Assembly: GCA_036365515.1 (NCBI GenBank)
Contig: CM070873.1
Span: 263,700,075 to 263,764,074, forward strand
Origin: Torymus aiolomorphi
Taxonomy: Eukaryota; Arthropoda; Insecta; Hymenoptera; Torymidae
Length of the DNA stretch: 64,000 nucleotides
Direction: 5' to 3'
Below the pieces are notes generated by a model. It had not been told where the DNA came from, did no database searches, and saw nothing but the letters and a program-made list of their open reading frames with translations. A program made the position numbers and the translations under genes. Positions 52,082 through 63,400 of the stretch are shown in pieces (position 1 is the first letter of the stretch; each line of letters begins with the position of its first letter).

Positions 52082-52767
52082 TTAAGGCGGTCTTACACCT
52101 ATAAGCCTTTCTGGTCAAAATAACCTAAAAATATGATAACAAATTTTATTATAATAAAATAATGAAACAATTGTAAATATAACTTATTTTGAATAAAATG
52201 AGCCAAGGCAGAGGTCCTTAAACTCATTTTATCCTCAGTTATAGCATTTTCAAGAAAAAAAGTTTGTTGTAACTTTTCTCTGAGACCGCATGATGGATTT
52301 TCATGGGATAGAGTGCAAATTGTTCCTAATTTATGTAGTTATGGGCCTGAGAGTTGCAATTTTAAGGTTTATGTATAAGAATTTTTTTCATGGAAAAAAC
52401 CCCAAAACTTCAAAAAAATGGAAAAAATGATTGCAAAAAAATCAGTTTTTGGCATGAAAAAAATACTTATACATAAAAACCTTAAAATGGCAACTGTTAG
52501 GCCCATAACTACATAAATTACGAAAAATTTGCACTTTGTCCCATGAAAATCCATCATGCGATATCAGAGAAAAGTTACAACAAACCTTTTTTCTTGAAAA
52601 TGCTATAACTGAGGATGAAATGAGTTTAAGGACCTCTGCCTTGGCTCATTTTATTTAAAATAAGTTATATTTACAATATATTTTCATTATTTTATTATAA
52701 TAAAATTTGTTATGATTTTTTTAGGTTATTTTGGCCAGAAAGGCTTATAGGTGTAAGACCGCCTTAA
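52082..52767. mobile_element. 678-bp palindromic TTAA element
   Basis: TTAA flanks both sides (52082-52085 and 52764-52767). The ends GGCGGTCTTACACCTATAAG and CTTATAGGTGTAAGACCGCC are perfect inverted copies. Pairing continues with few mismatches through arms of ~330 bp that meet near 52430 in an A-rich centre. No frame; non-autonomous. Confidence 0.8.
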
Positions 52768-54254
52768 ATTTCGTTTTTATTATACTGTTTTTGGAATTAA
52801 TATAAGATACTTTGAACAATGATTAATTTATTGAAGTTTTCTTTAATTTTATTATTTTTTTAATTTCTTTTTTAATGGAAGAAGGATAAAATAAATGTTT
52901 ATCTAATGTTGTACTGAGAGATTTTGTGTGTTTACTGTTTGTGTTCGTTGTATAAAATTTCGTTTACGTTTATTTCACACAAAGTATTATTTGATGAAAT
53001 TGTTGGAATGCAGGGATTTTTGGAGGAAAGTGGAGGTTGGATGCTGTTAAGTTTAATTATTTTATACATTCAAATTTACCGCGTCAGATTTGATACATGT
53101 GAAGTGTGCCGTATAGGCAAAGAAACTTATTATTATGTAACCTTATAAGTAGAACGCCCTTTTAGAGTCGCGTGCACGCTTCACACGTAACAAGTCTTTT
53201 GTTTCTGAATTGATAATTGATTATTATTTATATATCAATTATGTATGAATGATGTAAGTCGGAGTAAGGTAAAAGAATCATCAAAGGTATGGTCTATATT
53301 GTTTTTTTTATTGTAAAGCTTGTAAATGCGAGACAAGCTAATGTGCACCCACGTGGCCTGTAATATAAATTAACATTTAAAGATTGTATTATGTTACAGG
53401 CGCCTTTGAAATGACTTATCATTATTAAACGCTTATTTAGAGTTACATAGAAGCAAGTCTGTTCTTCGAAATTACTCCCTTTCCTCGATAATTAAAATTG
53501 AACTTAGTCTGTAAGAGAAGCTGACAGTATTTAGAAGCAGTAGTGAGTTATTGTAATTTTTGACCATTATATTTATTTTTACAAAAATATACGAGGCAGT
53601 GTACTAGAATTGATAACAAGCTATTTAACGGGTAGAAAGCAAAAAGTAAGAATTGACGATAAAATTAGTACTGAAAAAACACTAAACACAGAAGTGCCCC
53701 AAGGAACAATTCTGGGATCTCTATTTTTCATCATATATATGAATGATCTACTGTTAGATATGCCTAAGGACTCCATCTTGTCTTATGTAGACGACACTGT
53801 CACCATCTCGGATGATAACACGTGGTCACAAGCACAGGACAAGATAAATGCTTTACTAGATAAAGCAGCGACGTGGTTAGCATTTAATAAACTGTCTCTA
53901 AATATATCCAAGACTAAATTTATAACTTTTGGAAATTGCTGTGACAGCGTATCTTTAGATATAAATGTTGAAATATAAAAACAAAAAATTACAAGAACTG
54001 AAAGCTATAAATATCTTGGTATATATTTTGATTATAATATGAAGTGGCATAAACATATTGAATATATAATAAATAGAACTAAATATTTGATCTTCATTTT
54101 TTCGAAAATAAGAAAATTTATGGATATCAATACACTCATGAAAATATATTATGCTTTTTTTCATAGAATAATAAATTATGGAATTATAGCTTGGGATGGT
54201 GCATACAAAACCCCCATAAATCTATTGCAAAATATTCAAACAAAGTTACTAAAA

Positions 54255-54603
54255 CCAGTGTGTGGTTAATCGTATTCACGATTGTACTCCCCATTGCAGT
54301 AATTATTAAAGAAATAATTCAGTCAATTCTGACAAGATCCGTTGGGAGCAAGCGTAAAAATTCAAAACTACAAAGGTGTTATGTAGTCCAATGCGACGTT
54401 TCGTCGACGGGTTTGTCGACCTCTTCAGGCTTTATTATCGCGTAGCGATTAGTCAAGTCTAGTCAAGTCTAGAAGAGGTCGACAAACCCGTCGACGAAAC
54501 GTCGCATTGAACTACACAACACCTTTGTAGTTTTGAATTTTTACGCTTGCTCCCAACGGATCTTGTCAGAATTGACTGAATTATTTCTTTGAAGTTACTA
54601 AAA
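54255..54603. mobile_element. Foldback element inserted in the LINE copy, 12-bp target duplication
   Basis: Two arms of ~118 bp (54308-54425 and 54472-54590) are near-perfect inverted copies separated by a ~46-bp spacer. The host string AAGTTACTAAAA occurs on both sides (54243-54254 and 54592-54603). Removing 349 bp returns the downstream LINE coding block to the upstream frame, which supports these borders. About 53 bp at the left (54255-54307) have no counterpart at the right. The left arm holds a hammerhead-like core on the minus strand. The inverted paired repeats, the variable-length target duplication and the hammerhead-like core together would suit a Penelope-like element remnant; that is inference. 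Confidence 0.75.
54398..54428 (-). ncRNA. Hammerhead-ribozyme-like core in the foldback arm
   Basis: Read on the minus strand: CUGAAGA, one unpaired G, a 6-bp stem GUCGAC/GUCGAC with a 6-nt loop, then GAAAC. This follows the hammerhead order CUGANGA, stem II, GAAA. The extra G between the core and stem II departs from the strict consensus. I could not identify the cleavage-site strand, so activity is unproven. The opposite arm reads CTAGAAGA at the same place and so lacks an intact core. Confidence 0.45.
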
Positions 54604-55152
54604 ATTATCAACAAAAATCGTTTTTCTGCAGATAAACCACTGCATATTAAACAAATATTCACACTAGATTCAGTTATGTATCATTATGATAAACTTAAAA
54701 ATACGTACTTATTAAGTGAGTCTAAGACTAGAAATAAGAGTATAATACTACCAAAAATGGAAAAAGCTATAAGTGATAAAAGTTGCTATATAGAGGCTGT
54801 AAAAACTTTTAACACTTTACCGAAGAAATTAAAGTGTTTAAATATAAGTAAAATAACTATTAAGAAAAACATTAAGAAATTTATAAAGTCTATGTAGAAG
54901 TTTATTACAAATGTTGGGCAACTATTTATTGTAGTTAAGCTTGTAAATTTTATAGATATGTTGTTGTAAATTGGGATGCTAGTTTTAAGTTAGTTTTTAA
55001 GGATTTATCAAACGCAAACATCCCACAATGGGAGTCCATGAGGATGTTATAACGTTTGATAAAATGTTATTTCAGCCTATGTACAGGAAACTGCGTTTAC
55101 CTCTATAGGGTTTACTTATGTAATCAATCTGGTTAAATAAATAAATAAATAT

Positions 55153-56690
55153 AGCAATTTTTGTTGATAAAATTTAAAATTTTTCCAAAAATGCGAGTTT
55201 TATAGCTAACTTTTGAAAATGGAAATTTAAAATGATTTAAAGTATAATAAATAAAGAAGTACAGTATGGTCGACTATTGGAAAATAAGAAAATAGAGGCA
55301 CTTCTAATGCTCGGTCGCTCCGGTCGATCATTGGAATTCGGATAAAATAGAAAACCATAAAAATAAAGTGACTTTTGCAATATTTAACACGCCAAAAACC
55401 AATTTTAAGTGTTTATCTTTCATACTGTAAAAAATTCTTTACATAAAAGTGAAAATTCGCCTAAGCTTCTCATGATCGGTAACAGATGTCAACTCAAACA
55501 GTTCCACGTCGAAACAGAACGAATTAAAAATATTGAAGTATTATATAAAATTATTATTTCTCACCTATTCAATTTGAGAAGTTATTATTTTAGACTTAAT
55601 GGTATACATGGTCGACTACTGGGGGATGGTCGATCACTGGCACATCTACCCTATAAATTCCAATACAACTAGCATAAAATTTGAAAGATAAGCTGCTAAC
55701 TTATTGTTTATTTGTTACAATAACAAACTTAATGATAGCATTTTTTAGAACAAAAGCCTCGACTATGAGGTTTAAAGGTTCAAAGCAGCACATCGCTTCA
55801 CCGACGCGCGCGCTCTCACATCGAGAATTTTCCGATATTTATGGGCGCGGAAAGTAAGGAGACGCGAGGGGAATTTATTAAGAGCGCCGGCGCGAGATTG
55901 CTAATAAGCTGAAAATATCGATGGACGATATGAAAATTACTCGCGCTCGCTACGTCGTCTCTCCAACCGCTCGTGTGCCCCCCTTTCCAACTCCCCCTCT
56001 TCTCTCCATCTGCTCTGCGAAGCCGAGCCAAGCTCCGTGTACCTGGCGCGCAAGTATTTAATATAACGGAGGAGGATATGCGCCTGGAATGTGGATATAA
56101 GCCCGTGAAAATAATCGTCGGGGTAAGCGACGTCTTTCCCGATAAACGGTTTTGCAGTTTAAGATATTTGCGAGCCCCTCCCATACTTACTTTACCGTAG
56201 GTGTTTATCATGACGTTGCTCGATAAAAGTTTGGCTAAACTGGAGAAATTTTCCTTACAGTGTATAACTACGATTAGTTCAAAGTTAATTCTGCTTTCAA
56301 ATCAAATCTTTCGTCGCGAAAGATACTTTTGCATTAATAAATGAAATATGGGAGAATTCTTTTATATGCACATATAGGTAGTACATGAGAAATTTTAAAT
56401 GAGCTTTTCTATAAAATATAAATAATATACAACTCAAATTACTCCTAACTACTGGAATACTTCCAAGAAAGGTCGTTGATATTTTAATTATGCATATTTA
56501 AAAATGTTCTAGTAAACTTTAAAAAATTAACATATTCTCATATCGCATGTTTACGAATTTTTCTCAAAAATTTATAATTCAAGTTTTTCAAGGATCTTTA
56601 CTGATATTAACGTTTATTTACTCAGACATAAATTCAAAAGAAATACTTACTAGTGAAATGAAAATGTAATTTGAAGAAATTTTCGTAATT
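55153..56690. other. Spacer between the two LINE copies
   Basis: AT-rich with a CpG-rich island at 55.8-56.2 kb. GGTCGACTA and GGTCGATCA strings (complement of TGATCGACC) recur at about 55268, 55322, 55611 and 55628 without forming a clear repeat. No gene seen. Confidence 0.45.
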
Positions 56691-56734
56691 ACGGATGAAT
56701 GCTTAAAAAAAAAAAAAAAAAAAAAACTAAATAT

Positions 56735-57503
56735 ATAATATATATACTGTACAAGTTATCAACATATATGCAATCTGACACACTTAAGATAATATATTAT
56801 GCATTTTTTCATAGTGTCATTAGCTATGGAAATATTGCATGGGGTGGTGCATATAAAAACAACTTAAAATTACTTATACAAAACATCCAAAATAGGATTT
56901 TAAAAATTATAAACAAAAATATTTGCAATCGAGACAACCCGTTGAATCTAAAACAAATTTTTGCTTACGAATGTGTAACGTATCATTATAATGAACTTAG
57001 GAATTTATACTTAACATCGACTAGCAAAACTAGAAATAAACTTATAATACCACCAAAGTGTTCGAAAACTGTTAGTGATAAAAATAACTATGTCAGAGCG
57101 ATACAAGTATTTAATTGTCTTCGGAAATCTAATCCAAATCTTAAAGTTCTAGATATCGCAAAAAATTATAATAAGAAAAAGCTAAAAATTTGGATTGGTA
57201 CTAATATATTCTAGAATTTAAACAAAAAAAAAAAATAAATTAAATAAATAAATAAATAAAAATTTAACCTTCCAGTATGGGTGAGATAATCAATGTGGAC
57301 CAAATATATTATTTATAGTGGAATCTTTGATTCCATGCCTAGTTTATAAGTTACTTAAGTTTTTTTAGTTTTAAGTACACCGGACCTATGTACAGGTAGC
57401 TATGTCTACTTCTGTAGGATGTTTGCTGCTTCAGACATGTAACTATGTCCTGAAGTAAGCAATAACATGTAATACAACATGTACTACCCTGGTTTAAATA
57501 AAT
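56735..57503 (+). mobile_element. Non-LTR retrotransposon copy 2, strongly 5'-truncated
   Basis: The reading frame to 57214 matches the end of the first LINE copy: the YYAFFH..ISYG..W block, then LLIQNIQNRILKIINKN and the SKTRNKLIIPPK block. Everything upstream of that, including the catalytic YxDD box, is missing. The 3' UTR contains a 34-nt hairpin like that of copy 1 and ends near a TTTAAATAAAT tail. A 22-bp A run (56705-56726) lies just before the coding remnant. Sequence divergence shows two separate insertions rather than one duplicated locus. Confidence 0.75.
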
Positions 57504-58579
57504 GCTGAAATATTTCGTCAACCTCGTAGCGTAGGTTTCCACATTACAGATTGAAATTTGGAATGAAAGAAATAATCGTCGTTAATATAATTCCAGCGGC
57601 ACACAGAGTGGGAGAGAGAGAGAAAGAGAGAGAAAGAGAGAGATTCGAGCGTGCTCGGGCCTTGAAGCGCAAGAAGAGCAATCTCGGCGGACGTCGCTGG
57701 CCAGAGCAGCGCGCAAGTTCGCCTCTCTCTCTCTCTCTCTCTCGCCGCGGTATTATGCACCGCGAGATGTCGTGTCGTCCCGGAGGTTGGGGGAGGCGGG
57801 GGAGGAAGGGTTTTTAAAAACGTTCAAGAGTACACATTCACGGCATAATCCCCTTTGGTATACGTGCAACAGCGGCGAGGCCGTACAGCGGAGAGGAGGG
57901 CATAGAGAGAGAGAGAGTCAGAAACCGAGTGCAAGAGAGTAGGCGAGCCGCACGCGCCACGGCAGGGAATAAGAGAAACGCATAGCAGTAGCAGCAAGAA
58001 CCCTGTTCGACGCGCTTGCCAAAGAGACCGCAGAATCTCTGTGCCGAGCTCTGCTGCTGCCGCCGCCACTGTCCTCTTCTATCCACAGTGTGTGTGAGCA
58101 CGCGCGCGGCTCCTGAAAACTTTGTTACATTTTTGGTCCAGTCCGCATATGCGATACGTCAGACGAATAAGTGGATCAAAGGGATGGACGTGAGCGCGAG
58201 CGCGCGCGCGGGGGACGCGAGATAGCGCACACGCTGCAAAAGAGAGAAAATCCGATGTCTGCAGCTTCACTCGTTACGCTCTTCTTATTATCCGGCGCTC
58301 CCCCCACCCCCTCTCCACCACTCTTTTCACTTTGGCGAAACTTTGAAAAACTCTTTAGAGAGGCGAAAACGTCACTAAGCTGACGCTTTCCGGAAAATAA
58401 TTCCGGCCCAGGGCCGAAAAAAGTTTATTAAAACCAGCTAAATTCTTATACGCCCGTGTTACAACTATTTCGGAGCTCCAGTCTCGGTATATATGGGGAT
58501 TCTCCGTCGCGGCTTTTTGTGTAAATCAATTTTATGAAAGGTATACAATTTATATTCTCGTTTACGGAAATACATAAAT
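57504..58579. other. CpG-rich spacer before the zinc-finger 3' end
   Basis: GA and CT tracts in GC-rich DNA. Open frames lie on both strands with Arg/Ser/Glu runs from simple repeats. No supported gene. Confidence 0.5.
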
Positions 58580-58585
58580 TTTATT
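58580..58585 (-). promoter_or_regulatory. Poly(A) signal of the zinc-finger gene
   Basis: AATAAA on the minus strand about 120 nt beyond the zinc-finger stop codon, in an AT-rich 3' flank. Confidence 0.45.
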
Positions 58586-58707
58586 TCACTTTCCATGCTA
58601 ATTGTTTAATTGTCAACTAAGAACAATTCGTCACAACTGTCATATAGTGACACAGTATTTTTACAAATTATATTTATAATTATCTCAACAACGCTCATAT
58701 AATAACA

Positions 58708-60089
58708 TTAATTATTTTTATCAACTTTACTCAGACATGCACTTAGATTAGGGAAGGATTCGGCACTGCTGCTACTCGATTCCGGGCTCGAGTGGAATAA
58801 TTTCGTGTGATTTTCCAGGGATATCGGACCCTTGAAGTACTTTTGGCAGATGTCGCAATGGAATTTGTACTTGTTTTCGTGGCACTTGAGATGCTTATTG
58901 AGCAGGTCTTTCCGCGCGAAAGTTCGCTCGCAGCTGTTACACGGGAATTTGTCCGGGTTCGTGTGGAATATATTGTGACGTGTGAGATTATCGAGCCGCG
59001 AGTACTTTCGCGTGCAAATGTCGCAAGCAAATTTGTTGCGCTCCGAGTGGCACCTCTGATGATAACGCAGATAGCGCTTCTGGGCGAAGGATTTGCCGCA
59101 GGCGCAACAGCTCAGCTGATTTGCGTCATCGACCTGCACGTTCAGGTGCTTCTTCACCTCGGACTCGCTGCTGAACTCCTCCTTGCAGTAGGGACAGGAG
59201 CTCTTGGTCGCCTGCTTCTCGCGGATGATCTTCTGCAGGAAGTTCGGGTCCGTCATGATCTGGTAGAGGTAGGTGTCCTTGAATTTGTTTCTCTCCACGG
59301 GTGAAGCGGGCGGAGATTTAACCGTCAGATCAACAGCTTCGACTTTTATCTCCGTTGAGAAAGGTCTCCACTGCTCGAACGTTTTCTGCGGGACTACATT
59401 CTGCAACAATAATTTCGGTTCCTCATAGATATTGCGTTTATAATTATCTACAAACTGTATTCAGATGTAAGGAAAACAAATTAATAGCTGGCGTGTGAGA
59501 GCAGAGTTCATTGACACGGTGCGTAACGCAAAAGTGGAATGTTAGATGATGGTCAATTCCAAGAAAAGAGGCACCGCGGCGCTGTTTGTAAATTCGCGAC
59601 TGCCGAGAAATCGGCGTAACCTCTCCGCGCCCTATCAAATGGAAAATTAACACGTGCCGTAAAGCAAATTGTACGTTGTATTAATATTTCGTTTAAACTA
59701 ATGGCGGTAGAACATTTTTAACGTCTTTTAAATGTAACAAAAAATATGAACGATATATCGCGATTATTGTAATACTTTTTTTTCGAAGTAATATTAAATA
59801 TCTTGAAGCATCATGAATATTTCAAATACTATATAAATTCGAGAGAAAAACAAACAAATATAAAAAGTAGATCAGTTGCACATACCTGTTTACGAGCTGC
59901 CAAATCCATTTCTTGAACAATGTCCTGATAATTCGTGAAATTGACAGTCTTTACGCCGGCCGAGCCACTGGTTTCGAATTTTTTCACAGCCAAAAATTCC
60001 ATGTTGTTCGTCGCAGCATTTTTCGCCTTCGAAAGCCCTTGAGTGCTATCTTTTCGGGGTAGATGCCTTGGCACGCTCTTTACGCGCAT
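58708..60089 (-). CDS. C2H2 zinc-finger protein, two exons
   Basis: Probable nuclear DNA-binding regulator. Exon 60089-59886 (68 codons) ends at a CAG|GTATG donor; exon 59400-58708 starts after TTGTTGCAG. Both borders are phase 0, giving 298 residues. The first coding exon has an in-frame TAG just before GGGATAATG, so the ATG at 60089 is the first available unless an upstream exon splices in at that TTTTAG. Fingers: a degenerate one at 137-157 (C137, C140, H153, then Q where the second His should be), then canonical C2H2 fingers at 166-186, 194-214, 222-242 and 250-271. The fifth has H-X4-H spacing. N-terminal to the fingers are a sumoylation-like IKVE (86-89) and an AVDLT string (90-94) resembling CtBP-binding PxDLS motifs. 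The tail is serine-rich. The fingers are obvious; the specific family is not recognised. Confidence 0.88.
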
Positions 60090-60232
60090 TATCCCCTAAA
60101 AATTTTACACAGTTCACGGTTACAAAAAAAATATGAAAAATTTCCCAGAAAAGAAGAAGAGATTTCACGCAAAAACAGAGCAAAAGATAAGCATGCCTGG
60201 GGGAGAAGCACTTACTTTGAAGTATAAGGAGG

Positions 60233-60442
60233 ATGAAGAATGTAAACGAAAACAAGGAGGAACTGCGCGCGTGCCACTCCGTCCTCACGCTTATCGATTC
60301 GGCGATCGAATGGAAACGTTTGGCCGGACTGGACGACCTGAGCCCGGAAAATGTCCTTCGAACGTCTTTGTATAATACTACTACCAACAATACAACGGCT
60401 TGGCGGACGCGCGCAAACACATCGTTTCGCCACAATATTTGA
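60233..60442 (+). CDS. Possible small ORF or exon divergent from the zinc-finger gene
   Basis: A 69-codon ORF opening head-to-head with the zinc-finger gene, 143 bp from its ATG. An in-frame TGA sits just upstream. The first ~45 codons look coding-like: G/C-ending codons, charged and amphipathic residues, no simple repeats. The end is Thr/Asn-rich. No domain is recognised. It could be a real small protein, a terminal exon, or a chance frame across the zinc-finger 5' UTR or promoter. Confidence 0.25.
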   Translation: MKNVNENKEELRACHSVLTLIDSAIEWKRLAGLDDLSPENVLRTSLYNTTTNNTTAWRTRANTSFRHNI

Positions 60443-63400
60443 ATTCGATTTATTGTTAGGCGTACTGCGATGTCCTGTATTCATGGGCTCGTAAATAATT
60501 GTGTGATTATAAGAGTTATAAATAGGATAATATAGCAAATGTTTTTCTTGATATCCTTTTATCTTGGAGGTTAAGCAAACATATTCTTTCGTAATATACG
60601 CATTTTCATCTAAGCGTTTTACATGTTTTTATATTATATATTGCATCGGTTCAAAGATTAACTTGTTTATAATTGTTTATCATTTTGTTTTTAAATATAT
60701 AAATACTTTATATTGTTTGGAAACAGCAATATTAAAATCTTGTATATACTATACATAACATTTTGCTCTTGAGTATTTAATTCTTCATTTGTAAATAAAT
60801 ATATATACTGGAACACATTACTAGAAAATTTCATTCAAAATGTAATTTTACACAAATTTGCAAGAACAAAAATTGATAAATATATGATGCTCGATTAATA
60901 TGTGAAAAATTACATATAGTAGTTCGACTGCGTAACGTATATTGTAACTAAAGCAAAAAGGTGGAACAGAAATCAATGAGTATTTTTAATTACAGACGAG
61001 GAAGGAATATAAGCTGGACGCCGAACGACTCTCGGTACTGTCATACCCCGAGCAATACCGCGGCGCTTTTCTTTATTTCCCCAGTGGCTGGATGAGGTTA
61101 TACATTTTATTTTTTTTCTTCTCGGACGCCCCTTTCCGCTGTTTCTCTCACTATACCCCACGCCTTCTCTCCTTTCTCTGTCTGTCTCTCTTCTTTTTTT
61201 AACGGTGCGGGCAATGCCTCCATCTTCTTATTAGCAAAGCTAATTGGAAATACAAATGGTTATTCACGGTAAGGGAAATGCCGGAGGTTGCCTGCCAGAC
61301 GACTCGAGACTACGACAACTGGCTTCGGAAGGGCGTCGCGGGGGGAAGGTGCTCGTGGTAGTACACTTCTGCGTATTAAGCTTGTATTTGCCCCGGATAA
61401 TTAGGACTTTTTTCCCGGCCAATTTGGATGAATAATTGATTTTGCTCAGCCGCCGTTTCTCTCGTTCCCTTTTTGCTCTCCGTCTCTCGCTCTCTCATTC
61501 ACCGAATGTTTTTTTCTCGCGATTCCTAGCGCGCTCGCTCTCTCCCTCTCTCTAGGGCTCGTGCGCCTTTTACCGCTACTCGGTGGACCACTTCGAGTGA
61601 CAATCAACAGGGACGAGCAAGCGAGAGAGATACGGAGAGGAGAAAAGCGCGCTGAGCGGAGAGAAAAAAGCGGATCCGCCTGATGAAATATTCAATGCGA
61701 CTCGGATTTATGCTTCGACGGATGTCCCGCGTATAATGAAGAGCACAAGGCAGAAGCCAATGAAAGATGCAATCTTCCGTTAAAGTTGCAGGTATGGGGC
61801 ATTATGTCCTCGCGGCGGCGCGATTGAACGTAACGGCTAGCGTCAAAGAATTTTCCCGGTAAATTGGCAATTATGTATTCAGCTTCGACGAAGGCAAAAT
61901 ACACCTATACGCGTATATATTAGCAATTGCCGTCTCACCTCTTTATAATATACTCTTGATTATATATATATACGTGTTCGAAAATTCATGAGCGAGAGTT
62001 GTATACAGTGGCGCTAGCGCTGCGGCGGATTAAAAGTGTACCTCGTGTACGCGCCGGCGAGGTAAAATTTTTCGGAAGTCAAAGCCGCTTGTAATCAGTC
62101 TTTCTCGTCGTTCGACGAGGGCTGCTCCGCTAGTAGTAGCTCACGCTTTTCTCACTCGCTCGCTTCTGCGGGTCAGGGGAAGAGAGAAAGAGAGCAAGAG
62201 AGCTTTCCTGAAAAATATGAGTTTAATAAAGAAGAGGGTGTGATGTATGGCTCCGTGCCAGAGGGAAGGAACTCGCGAGATCAGCCGGCTTCGATACGCG
62301 CCAGGTATTGTATACGTAATATAAGTTACGCCGCAGAAGCTGCTGGCGAACTTTATAAGGGGGGCGCTGGCTGCGAGGAAAAATATAAAAAAAATAATGC
62401 CCTGCGTGACGCTTTTATTACATTCGTGACGGAAATCGATCGTGATGAAGTATTGTTCGAAAGCGATATGGCTTCGACCTCGCTTTATTTCTTTTCATTT
62501 AATACACCTTCGGCTAGTATATTTTCTTTCGAGTTTTCAATTTCAGTTTTGGAGAAATATTGTATTGTGTATAACACGTTATTAATACGTGCTAACTCAG
62601 ATCTAATGTGTATGAAATTCTCATTGTAATATTATAAAAGACATGTCTGCATAAATACATAAATATCAAGGAGTGAAAATTGATCTTTTTACTATTTTCA
62701 AAATATTTTGAAATTAATGCGTTAGATAGTATATTCTTGAGGATACTATATCATCGGCTGGAAGAGAAAAGTCCTTTCTCAGCTTCGCATGGAAAAAAGT
62801 CCTATCTCGGCTTCGCGCGTAAGAAAGCCCTATCCCGGAAACTAAAAAAATTAAATTTTATCTTTAAATCGAATACTTCACAATAAAAGTATATATTTAT
62901 GTATAATGGCAAGATAGAGAAATAATTTCGCTAGCATAACCAGCCCAGCATTAAATGGAGACCGATTATTTAAAACTCTAAGCAGTTCTCAACTTAAACG
63001 TTAAAAACCATAAAAATTCATAAAGAATAATGAAATTAAAGTAGTTTTTTGCATTAAAAAAATATTTACTCAAAAAAAAATGTTACATTTTCAGTTCTTC
63101 GGGCATTTAAGCTATATAGTTCATCTAAGTCGATCGAATAGTTTTCACAAAAAATATACGAACCAGTCAAAATATTAAAAATGCTATATGCCTAAGTAAA
63201 ATAGGTAGACAGATTATATCATGGGCTATAACAGAAATAGTGTCTATTTATGAGAGATATATATTGTATAATGGTTAATCCACATTTTTCTATTATTTTT
63301 CAGCTGATTATAGCCTTAGAAGCCACTATATGTAATACCGCTTTAAATACATTAACTGTTCTAATCTAATTTCAAAGGTCATTCAATTTACACTTTACAC

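Larger units (their letters stand above)
53592..55152 (+). mobile_element. Non-LTR retrotransposon (LINE) copy 1, 5'-truncated and broken
   Basis: Carries the C-terminal half of a reverse transcriptase of jockey-superfamily style. Visible are the VPQGTILGSLFFIIYMNDLL block, the catalytic box as YVDD instead of the usual YADD, and the downstream SYKYLGI and YYAFFH..INYGI..W blocks. An in-frame TAA at 53976-53978 breaks the frame, and a foldback element interrupts it at 54255-54603. The last coding block ends at the stop near 54897. A ~250-nt 3' UTR with stem-loops follows, ending in (TAAA)n. No N-terminal RT, endonuclease or gag-like ORF is present, so this is a dead copy. It is related to the copy at 56.7 kb. 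Confidence 0.85.

Noticed and set aside
54472..54503. Second hammerhead core on the plus strand in the right foldback arm
   Set aside because: The arm reads CTAGAAGA where CTGANGA is required, so the core is broken at the arm boundary.
60995..61100. Possible plus-strand exon after TTTTTAATTACAG
   Set aside because: The frame is open for about 65 codons, but no matching upstream donor or domain could be found and the later part is T-rich.
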